Below, piece after piece: positions 8,443 to 15,831 of a DNA stretch of 19,157 nt. The DNA is from Sulfuritalea sp. (GTDB lineage: Bacteria > Pseudomonadota > Gammaproteobacteria > Burkholderiales > Rhodocyclaceae): the NCBI GenBank assembly GCA_023229545.1, contig JALNZB010000044.1, forward strand, positions 1 to 19,157, written 5' to 3'. How positions within the stretch are numbered: position 1 is the first letter of the stretch; every line of letters begins with the position of its first letter. The translations under genes and the position numbers were made by a program. A model generated the notes under the pieces. It saw nothing but the letters and a program-made list of their open reading frames with translations. It was not told the origin of the DNA and did not search any database.

Positions 8443-9320
8443 AGCTATGCAGTCTGTCCCTGCTCTGTGCGCTGGCCGTCCTGCCGGCGCGTGCCGAGAT
8501 TGTCGTCACCGATGTCAGCGGCGTCACCATCAAACTGGCGGCGCCGGCGAGGCGCATTGTCAGCCTGGCGCCGCACATTACCGAACTGTTGTACGCCGCC
8601 GGCGCCGGCGACCGGGTAGTGGGCAACGTCGAGTATGGCGACTATCCGCCGGCGGCCAAGGCCCTGCCCAAAGTGGGCGGCTATTCCCGTCTCGATCTGG
8701 AAGCCATCGTCGCCCTCAGGCCCGATCTGGTCATGGGCTGGGAGAGCGGCAACGCGCCGGCGGCGGTTTCCCGCTTGCGTTCGATGGGCCTGAACGTGCA
8801 CCTGGCCCAGTCGAACCGCATCGAGGATATTGCCGGTGAGCTGGAGCGCATCGGCAAACTGGCCGGCACCGGGACGACGGCCAATGCGGCGGCGGCGGCG
8901 TTTCGCCGGCGCCATGCGGGACTGGCCGCCCGCTATGGCCAGCGACCGCTGGTGGCGGTGTTCTACCAGATATGGAAGCAACCCCTGATGACGGTCAACG
9001 CCAAACAGATCATCAGCGATGCCATACGACTATGCGGTGGACGCAATGTGTTCGCGCAACTGCCGATCCTGGCGCCGACCGTCAGCGTCGAAGCCGTCAT
9101 CGCCGCCAACCCCGAGGTCATTGTCGCCAGCGGCATGAGCGATGCGCGACCGGAATGGCTCGACGACTGGAAGCGCTGGAACACGCTGGCGGCGGTCGCC
9201 GGGGATAACCTGTATTTCGTCCCGCCGGATCTGATTCAGCGCCACACGCCGCGTATCCTGGACGGCGCCGAAAGGCTCTGCGTACATCTGGAAGCCGCGC
9301 GCGGCAAGCGGGGCAGGTAG
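8439..9320 (+). CDS. btuF: Cobalamin-binding periplasmic protein of an ABC importer (BtuF-like)
   Basis: 293 residues. A signal peptide MKLCSLSLLCALAVLPARA is followed by EIVVTD. The mature part is a class III substrate-binding protein: RIVSLAPHITELLYAAGAGDRVVG, EYGDYPPAAKALPKVGGYSRLDLEAIVALRPDLVM, and a C-terminal lobe with DDWKRWNTLAAVAGDNLYFVPPDLIQRHTPR (shown in parts across residues 240-285). It would hand corrinoid from BtuB to BtuCD. The ATG overlaps the cobC stop as ATGA, making it the last gene of the biosynthetic operon rather than of the transporter operon. The context makes cobalamin the likely ligand; a siderophore-binding role is less likely. Confidence 0.9.
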   Translation: MKLCSLSLLCALAVLPARAEIVVTDVSGVTIKLAAPARRIVSLAPHITELLYAAGAGDRVVGNVEYGDYPPAAKALPKVGGYSRLDLEAIVALRPDLVMGWESGNAPAAVSRLRSMGLNVHLAQSNRIEDIAGELERIGKLAGTGTTANAAAAAFRRRHAGLAARYGQRPLVAVFYQIWKQPLMTVNAKQIISDAIRLCGGRNVFAQLPILAPTVSVEAVIAANPEVIVASGMSDARPEWLDDWKRWNTLAAVAGDNLYFVPPDLIQRHTPRILDGAERLCVHLEAARGKRGR

Positions 9321-9359
9321 GCGGCGCGGCAAGGCGCAACCGGGTTGGCGCGGCCCGGA

Positions 9360-9791
9360 TTACTTCCCTTGTATCCGCTGGCGCGACTCGTGGCGCTCTT
9401 GCGCCTCAATCGAAAACACCGTGGTCGGGCGCGCCAGAAGGCGTGGCAGGCCGATCGGATCGCCGGTTTCCTCGCAGAAGCCGAAAGTGCCATTCTCGAT
9501 GCGCTTCAACGCGGCTTCGACGCGCGGCAGCATTTTCCGTTCGCGATCGCGGATGCGCAGCTCGATCGAGTTTTCCTCTTCGATGGTGGCGCGGTCGTTG
9601 GGGTCGGCTTCCGCCTCTCCATCGCGCAGGTGATCGATGGTCATCGAGGCGTTGTTGATAAGATCCTGACGCTGCTTGCGCAAGAGCTCACGAAAAAAGT
9701 CGAGCTGCGCCGCGTTCATGTAGGACTTGGCGGGCATCGCCAGCAGAGCTTTCTCGCTGAGTGTTTTAGATATGGTGGGTGTGTTGGGCAT
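9360..9791 (-). CDS. dksA: DksA/TraR-family RNA polymerase-binding protein, zinc-site-depleted (C-minus) type
   Basis: 143 residues. DksA enters the RNA polymerase secondary channel and works with ppGpp. Visible: MNAAQLDFFRELLRKQR (first helix); the coiled-coil tip DPNDRAT, which keeps the Asp and Ala known to matter in E. coli; EEENSIELRIRDRERKMLPRVEAAL; then the globular end FGFCEETGDPIGLPRLLARPT and IEAQERHE. The four zinc cysteines of classic DksA are here Cys, Thr, Ser and Ala, so zinc binding is not expected. The ATG at 9791 has AGGA about 9 nt upstream and leaves an N-terminal tail of usual length. It stands alone between two converging cobalamin operons and may be one of several paralogues in the genome. 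Confidence 0.93.
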   Translation of the reverse strand: MPNTPTISKTLSEKALLAMPAKSYMNAAQLDFFRELLRKQRQDLINNASMTIDHLRDGEAEADPNDRATIEEENSIELRIRDRERKMLPRVEAALKRIENGTFGFCEETGDPIGLPRLLARPTTVFSIEAQERHESRQRIQGK

Positions 9792-9915
9792 CGCGTGTTT
9801 TCCTGGGTATTTGCCGCCCTCAGGCAGTCGAACTTCGCTACTCTATAGAAAGACGGGGCTGCCGTCAGAGGAATCTTGTCAGTCGCCGCGATCAACGCGA
9901 CAGATACGGGTTGTT
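9792..9915. other. Intergenic region between btuD and dksA
   Basis: 124 bp. In the minus direction there is TATAGA preceded by CTGACG at a short 15-bp spacing, a weak candidate dksA promoter. An imperfect GTCGC/GCGAC hairpin lies just after the btuD stop but has no T-tract, so readthrough from btuD into dksA cannot be excluded. Confidence 0.3.
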
Positions 9916-10698
9916 TCAGCCGGGCACGAACCAGCGCCGACCGTCGGCGCTAAGTTCGCGCAGTGGATGGCCGTAAAGCCGCGTCAGATTTTTTTCGGTA
10001 ATCACTTCAGCAGTTGGCCCGGCCAACCACTCGTCGTTGCCGAACAGCAGCAGCGCCTGGCGGCAGTAGCGGGCGGCGAAACCGGGGTCATGCAATACGG
10101 CAACGATGGCGGCGCCGGCCGTCGCGCGGCGGGCGAACATATCCATCACCGCAACCTGATGCGACAGATCGAGATGGGTCAGCGGTTCGTCGAGCAGGAA
10201 TAGTTGCGGCTGCTGCGCCAGCAGTTGCGCCACGGCCAGTCGTTGCCGTTCGCCGCCGGACAGGGTTTGCACTTCGCGCTCGGCGAAGCCGTCCAGGTCC
10301 ACTTCGGACAAAGCCGAAGCGGCGATGTGACGATCGTCGTCCGATTCCCAGTCCCAGCGACCGAGGTGGGGATGGCGACCGACCAGCACTGTTTCCATCA
10401 CGGTGGAGGCAAAGGGGTCGATCTGGTGTTGCGACAGATAGCCGCGAACGCGGGCCATCGCCCGCATCCCCACGCCCTGGCTGGCGTGCGGCAGTTCCAG
10501 GCCGGCGACACTCAGACGACCGCCTTGCTGTGGCCGCAAACCAGCCGCGGTGGCGAGCAGGGTCGATTTGCCGGCGCCGTTGCGACCGAGAATGGCCCAC
10601 GAGTCGCCCGCATCGACACGCCAGTCCAGATCGCGGCAGATGCGGTGGCCGCCGATGCCGACCTCAAGCCGGATGGCTTCCAGCAAAGGCCTGTTCAT
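9916..10698 (-). CDS. btuD: Cobalamin ABC transporter ATP-binding protein (BtuD-like)
   Basis: About 260 residues, an FecE/BtuD-type ATPase on the cytosolic face of the importer. Visible in order: Walker A LGRNGAGKST near residue 37, the Q-loop YLSQHQ, signature LSGGERQR, Walker B LFLLDEP, D-loop THLD and switch His in VLHD. The ATG at 10698 is chosen because it lies 7 nt after the btuC stop, follows GTGAG, and puts Walker A at the family position; an in-frame ATG at 10719 would overlap btuC by 14 bp. Third gene of the btuBCD operon. Confidence 0.92.
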   Translation of the reverse strand: MNRPLLEAIRLEVGIGGHRICRDLDWRVDAGDSWAILGRNGAGKSTLLATAAGLRPQQGGRLSVAGLELPHASQGVGMRAMARVRGYLSQHQIDPFASTVMETVLVGRHPHLGRWDWESDDDRHIAASALSEVDLDGFAEREVQTLSGGERQRLAVAQLLAQQPQLFLLDEPLTHLDLSHQVAVMDMFARRATAGAAIVAVLHDPGFAARYCRQALLLFGNDEWLAGPTAEVITEKNLTRLYGHPLRELSADGRRWFVPG

Positions 10699-10705
10699 GG
10701 CCGGC

Positions 10706-11710
10706 TCACTGGCGTTCATTCGGCTGGCGTCCGAGCAGGAAGAGAAACACCGGCACGCCCAGCAGTGCCGTCAGCACGCCCACCGGCAACTGCTGCGGGG
10801 CGATCACGGTGCGCGCCAGCGTGTCGGCGAGAACCAGCAGACTGCCGCCGACAAGGGCGGCGGCGGGCAGCAGCAGACGCTGGTCGTTGCCCCAGCCCAG
10901 CCGGATCATCGCCAGGCGCACCAGATGCGGCACCACCAGGCCGATGAAGCCGATGCTGCCCGCGGTGGTCACCGCCACCGCCGTCAGCAATGACGCCAGC
11001 ACATAGATGCCGCGTTTGACCGGCGCAATCGCCACACCCAGCGCATGAGCCAGTGTGTCGCCGCGCCCCAGCAGGTTGAGTTCGCGGGCAAAGGGCAGCG
11101 TGACCAGCAGACCCACGGCCAGCACCGTCAGCGCGGGCCAGGGGCTGACGGCGTGTCCCAGATCGCCCATGAGCCAGAACAACATGCCGCGCAAGCCATC
11201 CTCCGGCGCGATGGACAGGATCAGCGCGACGACCGCGCCACAACCGGCGGCGACGATGACGCCGGTGAGCAGCAGGCGCGAGCGGGTCCAACTGCTGTCG
11301 CCGTGGGCCAGGCCGAATACCAGCAGCATGGCGGCGAAGGCGCCAGCGAAGGCCAGCAGATTGATGAAAGCCAGCGCCAGCCCGGCCAGCATCGCGGCCA
11401 GCGCGCCGACCGCGGCGCCGCCCGAAATGCCCAGCACATAGGGATCGGCCAGCGGATTTTTCAGCAGCACCTGCATCAGCGCGCCGGCCAAGGCCAGCAA
11501 GCCGCCACAGGCGAATGCCGCCAGCGCGCGCGGCAGGCGCAGACCCTGGATCACCTCGACCGCCAGCCCGCCCGCCCCCCCGCTCAACGCGCAGAAAACA
11601 TCGGCGACCGACACCGGCAGACTGCCCGCCACCAGCGCCAGCAACAGGCTAAACACGGCCAGCCCGATCAGGGCGGCAAGGACCAACAGGGCACGGCGGC
11701 GGGTCGGCAT
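10706..11710 (-). CDS. btuC: Cobalamin ABC transporter permease (BtuC/FecCD family)
   Basis: 334 residues with about ten hydrophobic segments, the normal length for the FecCD family. Family marks: the N-terminal helix LVLAALIGLAVFSLLLALVA, LRLPRALAAFACGGLLALAG, QVLLKNPLADPYVLGISGGAA, GSIGFIGLVVPHLVRL (contacts the ATPase) and the C-terminal LTALLGVPVFLFLLGR. It forms the inner-membrane channel, presumably as a dimer with BtuD. The ATG follows the btuB stop by 3 nt. The substrate is assigned as cobalamin from the riboswitch-led operon and BtuB. Confidence 0.93.
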   Translation of the reverse strand: MPTRRRALLVLAALIGLAVFSLLLALVAGSLPVSVADVFCALSGGAGGLAVEVIQGLRLPRALAAFACGGLLALAGALMQVLLKNPLADPYVLGISGGAAVGALAAMLAGLALAFINLLAFAGAFAAMLLVFGLAHGDSSWTRSRLLLTGVIVAAGCGAVVALILSIAPEDGLRGMLFWLMGDLGHAVSPWPALTVLAVGLLVTLPFARELNLLGRGDTLAHALGVAIAPVKRGIYVLASLLTAVAVTTAGSIGFIGLVVPHLVRLAMIRLGWGNDQRLLLPAAALVGGSLLVLADTLARTVIAPQQLPVGVLTALLGVPVFLFLLGRQPNERQ

Positions 11711-11713
11711 GGG

Positions 11714-13528
11714 CTATTTTGGTGCGTAGCGGAAACCGACGAACAGGGTGGCCGTCGGGGCGGCGAAATTCAGGGCCTGCTGGTACTTCCTGCCACCCAG
11801 GTTGTTGGCTCGGGCTTCCAGCGTCCATTCATGCGACAGCGTGTGGTGCATGAATGCGTTCACTATGCTGTAGCCGCCGAGTTTGACTCGCACGTTGTTG
11901 GTGAAATCGAAGTCATCGCGACGCCCGACGCTCTGCAACTCGGTGCCGATGCGCCAGCCACTTCCAGTCCACGCCAAGCGCGCCGCGAGTTGCCGATCGG
12001 CGCGGCGAAACAGCGGCAGACCGGTGGCGTCGTCGCGCGCTTCCTGACCGGTATAGGAAAGCCCTGCCTGCCAGCTAGCCGTGTTCAGGTCGTAGGAGAG
12101 GGTTGTGCCGCGCAGGCTGGCATTGCCGACGTTGAAGGGCTGGGCGGTCCAGACAATCAGGTCGGAGATCTTGTTGTCGAAGCGCACGATGCCGATCCGG
12201 CTCTGGCCGCGTTCCCACGTCAGTCCGGCTTCGCGGTTTCGCGCCTGTTCGGGACGCAGGTTCGGATTGCCGCCAAAACAGCCGAAGGGCGGAAAGCACA
12301 TCAGGGGGAAGTACAGGTCGTTGAAGGTCGGCGCCTTGAAGCCGCGCCCACTGGCGATGTAGCCGCGCCAGTCCGGGCTGAACTGGTAGCCGTAGGAAAC
12401 TGAGCCGGTATTGCGCTTGCCATACTGCGTACTGTCGTCGTGGCGTGCGTTGATCTGAATACGGTGATTGCTGAAACTTCCGGTCCATCCCGCGAGCAGT
12501 GAGTCGGTGCGACGGTGGTCGACCGTCAATGCGCTCAAGGTGCTGGTGACGCCCTCGCGCAGCATTTCGTAGGCCAACAGCGCTTTGCCGACAGGCAGCC
12601 GGATGTCGTTCTGCCAGACAAACTGATCGTTCTTCGTGATGATGACAGAAGGATTGGTCGGGTCGATGGTTGCCGCGTCGTCGACGCTCTGTCCGGCGCG
12701 CACCGTGCTGGTCCAGTTCGCAGTTACCGGTTGCGTCCACGACAGGCCGTACACGCCAGCTTTCTTGTTGATGCGATTGTCGAAGGGGGTGCCCGCGTCG
12801 TACTTGTTCACGCCGCTGGACTGGAACAGGTTGCCGGCGACGTCGCCTCCGCCGTTTAGCTTTAGCCCGACGCTGGCGCTGACGTGATTCTGGTGGAATC
12901 CGTCGCGGTCGGGTGGCGTCCCCAATGCGTCGAAGCCCAGTGTCCGGTAACTGCCCCCGCGCACGCTGAAGCTCAGTCCGTCCTTGCTGCCCGAGAAGCC
13001 CGCTGTGCCTTCGACCGTTCCCTGACTACCGACGCCGGCATATGCGTCGAAACTCGGCACACCTTCGCCGCGTCGGGTGAATATCTGAATCACGCCGCCA
13101 ATCGCATCGGCTCCGTACACGGCTCCGGCGGGACCGCGCAGGATTTCGATGCGTTCAATGTGCGATAACGGAATTGTTTCGAAAGCGGGCTGGCCTGTGG
13201 TCGACGAGCCAAAGCGTTGACCATCCACCAGCAGCAGGGTATGACCGGAATTGGCACCGCGGATGAACACAGTTGTCGCGGCACCGGGGCCTCCGGTACT
13301 GACGACCTGAAGCCCTGGCTGGCGCGCCAGCAGTTCGCCGATGGTGCTTGATCCGGCCTGTTCGATACTTTCGCGGTCGATCAAGGTAACGTCGGCAATT
13401 ACCTCATTGATGCGAGTTGCCTGACGGGTAGCGGTAACGACAACAGCCGCGAGATCATCGGCGGCGAGTGAAACACAAGGGAAAACAAGACTTGCCGCGC
13501 AGGCGGCGATGGCAAAACATTTGTACAT
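11714..13528 (-). CDS. btuB: TonB-dependent cobalamin outer-membrane receptor (BtuB-like)
   Basis: 604 residues, close to E. coli BtuB. A signal peptide MYKCFAIAACAASLVFPCVSLA precedes ADDLAAVVVTATR, which contains the TonB box. The plug has LIDRESIEQAGSSTIGELL, VFIRGANSGHTLLLVDGQR, IERIEILRGPAGAVYGADA and GGVIQIFTRR. A beta-barrel follows, ending LFVGFRYAPK with the aromatic-rich last strand. An extracellular loop contains LMCFPPFGCFGGNP, a possible disulfide. ATG 13528 is preceded by GGGAG at 7 nt and begins a proper signal peptide; the frame stays open upstream into the riboswitch but that part is not coding. It leads btuBCD and is preceded by a cobalamin riboswitch whose downstream region can mask the ribosome site. 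Confidence 0.95.
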   Translation of the reverse strand: MYKCFAIAACAASLVFPCVSLAADDLAAVVVTATRQATRINEVIADVTLIDRESIEQAGSSTIGELLARQPGLQVVSTGGPGAATTVFIRGANSGHTLLLVDGQRFGSSTTGQPAFETIPLSHIERIEILRGPAGAVYGADAIGGVIQIFTRRGEGVPSFDAYAGVGSQGTVEGTAGFSGSKDGLSFSVRGGSYRTLGFDALGTPPDRDGFHQNHVSASVGLKLNGGGDVAGNLFQSSGVNKYDAGTPFDNRINKKAGVYGLSWTQPVTANWTSTVRAGQSVDDAATIDPTNPSVIITKNDQFVWQNDIRLPVGKALLAYEMLREGVTSTLSALTVDHRRTDSLLAGWTGSFSNHRIQINARHDDSTQYGKRNTGSVSYGYQFSPDWRGYIASGRGFKAPTFNDLYFPLMCFPPFGCFGGNPNLRPEQARNREAGLTWERGQSRIGIVRFDNKISDLIVWTAQPFNVGNASLRGTTLSYDLNTASWQAGLSYTGQEARDDATGLPLFRRADRQLAARLAWTGSGWRIGTELQSVGRRDDFDFTNNVRVKLGGYSIVNAFMHHTLSHEWTLEARANNLGGRKYQQALNFAAPTATLFVGFRYAPK

Positions 13529-13535
13529 GAAAGTA

Positions 13536-13592
13536 CTCCCAAAGCCGGCAAGCGTCCCCGCAGCCGGTAGATGGCAAATGAATGATTGGGAG
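13536..13592 (-). promoter_or_regulatory. Candidate Shine-Dalgarno-masking stem (riboswitch expression platform) of btuB
   Basis: On the minus strand CTCCCAA (13586-13592) is perfectly complementary to TTGGGAG (13536-13542), which contains the btuB Shine-Dalgarno. The loop between them holds a nested CCGGC/GCCGG pair (13563-13567 with 13545-13549). The structure lies just after the riboswitch and would block initiation when formed. Pairing is read directly; the regulatory role is inferred. Confidence 0.55.
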
Positions 13593-13654
13593 CTGAGGAT
13601 GAGAGACGGGGGGGACACAAACCCCCGGCACGCCGCAACCCCGCAACGCATTCG

Positions 13655-13845
13655 CTGGTTTGTCCCTGGCCGGTCTCCGGGCTTGGAAGTCTTGGTTCAT
13701 CGCCTTCCCAGGTCTTCGACCCAGTGGCGTGTTGATGAACCCGCACTTCCTTACCGTTGCGGGGGCAGCGCCGGAATCGACTTTAGGTCTCACCGGCTTC
13801 CCGTTTCACCCGGCACGGAAAACCATGCACGGGCACCACGAACAG
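13655..13845 (-). ncRNA. Cobalamin riboswitch (5' UTR of btuB)
   Basis: On the minus strand the classic aptamer parts are in order: GGTGAAACGGGAAGCCGGTG around 13790-13812, CTGCCCCCGCAACGGTAAG (13750-13768), GAAGACCTGGGAAGGCG, and the B12 box AAGCCCGGAGACCGGCCA (13667-13684). It binds adenosyl- or other cobalamins and normally lowers expression of the downstream uptake gene. About 127 nt separate it from the btuB ATG. A G/C hairpin at 13608-13627 has no U-tract, so translational control is more likely than termination. Outer limits are approximate. Confidence 0.95.
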
Positions 13846-13851
13846 CGGCGC

Positions 13852-13860
13852 AGTATAGCA
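13852..13860 (-). promoter_or_regulatory. Extended -10 promoter element for the btuB riboswitch transcript
   Basis: The minus strand reads TGCTATACT, an extended -10 (TGN plus TATACT, five of six to consensus), about 7 nt before the likely start of the riboswitch leader. The -35 region (around 13874-13880, CCAACA/ACCAAC) is poor, as is common for extended -10 promoters. Confidence 0.5.
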
Positions 13861-13965
13861 AAGGGAAAATGTTTGTTGGTCCGCGCGCGCTACTTCGCGC
13901 AACTGTGACGTATTGCCGCAGACCCCAAGTGCGCTTTTTTCCCGTCCGTATCGGATAATCGCAAG

Positions 13966-15234
13966 ATGGTCGATGCGCCTCCTCGGGAAAGCGGTTCCAA
14001 TTTGCGGCTCAACCAGCGTCGCGCGGTCATATTGCGCTGGTGGTGGCTGGCAGCCGTCGCAATCGCCGTGCCGTCAGCGCCGACTTTTCTCGATATTGCC
14101 CTGCCGCTGGGTCCCATGTTCGCGGTAGTCGTGCTGATGGTGGGGTTCAACGGCCATATCCAGTGGCGCGCGCGCAGCGATGCGCCGGTGGGCGCATATG
14201 AACTGTTCGGCCAGTTGTGCGTCGATCTGGCCGCGCTGGCGATCCTGCTGTATCTGTCCGGCGGAGCGGCCAATCCGCTGATCTCGCTGCTCCTGGTGCC
14301 GGTCGTGGTAGCCGCGCTGTCATTGCCCGGCACGCTGATCGCCGCCGTTGCGTTTCTGGCAGTCGCTCTCTATTCGCTGCTGATGTGGCAGTTTCTCCCG
14401 CTACCCGTGGCCGACGCCGAGCGTGCAACGCGCCTGCATCTGGCTGGCATGTGGCTGACCTTTGTCGTTTCCGCAAGCATGATCGCCTGGTTCGTGGCGC
14501 GCATGACGGCTTCCATCCGCGAACGCGACAGCCGTCTGGCCGCCGCCCGCGAGCAGGCGCTGCGCGACGAACGCGTGGTGGCGCTGGGCGCCCTGGCGGC
14601 AGGCGCCGCGCACGAGTTGGGGACACCACTGGCAACCATCGCCGTGATCGTCGGCGAACTGGAACGGGATGCCTTTCAGAATCCCGAAGTACACGCCGAT
14701 CTGGCTCTGGTGCGGGAACAGGTGGGCATCTGCAAGGGGATCATCAGCAATCTGGCGGCCCGCGCCGGAACGCTGCGACCGGAGCAGGTACAGACTCAGG
14801 ATGTCGGCGCATGGCTGCGGGACGTTTGCTCCCGCTGGCAGACGATGCGTCACGGCACGAGTTGCCGACTGACACTTGCGGGTCGGACACCAACACCACG
14901 GATCGTGACCGAGGCGACGCTGGAGCAGGCTTTGATCAACCTGCTCAACAACGCGGCGGACGCCAGCGACGCGGAAATAGACATCAAAGCAGACTGGGAC
15001 GTGGCGAAGCTGATGATCACGATTGTCGACGGCGGCCCCGGCTTCCCCGCCGCAGTGTTGCATCAGGCCGGTCGCGCGCCTCTGCCCGCGCGCCACGGCG
15101 GTGCCGGCATTGGTCTGCTGCTGGCGTTTTCCGCCATCGAGCGCATGGGCGGGCGCATTGTGCTGGACAACCCACCCGCCGGAGGTGGTCGGGTCGGTAT
15201 CGAACTGCCTGTCGCGCACCAGGCCGTGGCATAA
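13966..15234 (+). CDS. regB: RegB/PrrB-type redox-sensing membrane histidine kinase
   Basis: 422 residues. The N-terminal half has about six membrane helices with the quinone-sensing heptad region GGAANPL (residues 99-105; the family form is GGXXNPF). The kinase core has AAGAAHELGTPLATI with phospho-acceptor His216, then ICKGII with Cys256, an N box EQALINLLNNAADA, DGGPGF and GGAGIGLLLAFSAIERMGG. The 40-residue step from His216 to Cys256 equals the His225-to-Cys265 step I recall for Rhodobacter RegB, where that Cys is redox-active. In the family it phosphorylates RegA when the quinone pool is reduced. regA follows after 31 nt. The start is the only plausible ATG; a GATAAT box lies 6 nt before it. 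Confidence 0.93.
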   Translation: MVDAPPRESGSNLRLNQRRAVILRWWWLAAVAIAVPSAPTFLDIALPLGPMFAVVVLMVGFNGHIQWRARSDAPVGAYELFGQLCVDLAALAILLYLSGGAANPLISLLLVPVVVAALSLPGTLIAAVAFLAVALYSLLMWQFLPLPVADAERATRLHLAGMWLTFVVSASMIAWFVARMTASIRERDSRLAAAREQALRDERVVALGALAAGAAHELGTPLATIAVIVGELERDAFQNPEVHADLALVREQVGICKGIISNLAARAGTLRPEQVQTQDVGAWLRDVCSRWQTMRHGTSCRLTLAGRTPTPRIVTEATLEQALINLLNNAADASDAEIDIKADWDVAKLMITIVDGGPGFPAAVLHQAGRAPLPARHGGAGIGLLLAFSAIERMGGRIVLDNPPAGGGRVGIELPVAHQAVA

Positions 15235-15265
15235 CTTGGACATGGTCCGGCAGACCGGGAACGAC

Positions 15266-15820
15266 ATGAGCAAAGACATACTGATCATCGAGGACGACGA
15301 CACCTTCAGCGCGATTCTGGTGCGCGCCCTGAAGCGACGTGGCTATGCGGCTTCATCGGCAAAGAGCGCGACTGCGGCGCTCAGCCTGGCGCAAACGACC
15401 GCGCCCGCCAAAGTGGTGCTCGATCTGAATCTTGCCGGCGCATCCGGTCTCGACCTGATTCCGCGCTTGCTGGAGATCAATCCGGCTTGCCGGATAGTTG
15501 TACTGACCGGTTATGCCAGCATCACCACGGCGGTCGACGCGATAAAACTTGGCGCCGTGCAATACCTGGCCAAGCCGGTGGAGGTGGATGCGTTGTTGCG
15601 GGCATTTGGCCATACGCTTGAAAGCAACGAGATATCATCCGTAACCAACACGGTGGCGGCGATTTCGCCGGTGCCGATGTCGGTGGATCGCATGGAATGG
15701 GAACACATCCAGCGCGTCCTGCACGAGCACAAGGGCAACATATCGTCCACTGCGCGAGCGCTCAACATGCATCGACGCACCTTGCAGCGCAAGCTGCTGA
15801 AACGACCGGCCAACCGATAG
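15266..15820 (+). CDS. regA: RegA/PrrA/ActR-type global redox response regulator
   Basis: 184 residues, exactly the usual family size. Receiver: ILIIEDDDTF with acidic pocket, phospho-acceptor Asp53 in VVLDLNL, LTGYASITTAVDAIKLGA and the Lys in LAKPVE. A linker follows, then the family's Fis-like DNA-binding end MEWEHIQRVL and NISSTARALNMHRRTLQRKL. It would control respiratory, oxidase and related genes under the RegB kinase. ATG 15266 has GGGA 5 nt before it; an ATG at 15242 in frame is less like the family. It converges with the small membrane protein gene, the two stops being 11 nt apart. Confidence 0.95.
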   Translation: MSKDILIIEDDDTFSAILVRALKRRGYAASSAKSATAALSLAQTTAPAKVVLDLNLAGASGLDLIPRLLEINPACRIVVLTGYASITTAVDAIKLGAVQYLAKPVEVDALLRAFGHTLESNEISSVTNTVAAISPVPMSVDRMEWEHIQRVLHEHKGNISSTARALNMHRRTLQRKLLKRPANR

Positions 15821-15831
15821 GGAGCGCGGCG

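Noticed and set aside
11045..12403. A 452-codon plus-strand frame over btuC and btuB
   Set aside because: Antisense shadow; Gln/Arg/Gly-rich with no signal peptide or domain.
13608..13627. G/C hairpin after the riboswitch as an intrinsic terminator
   Set aside because: The stem is good but no U-tract follows; only a mixed pyrimidine run, so transcription termination is not supported.
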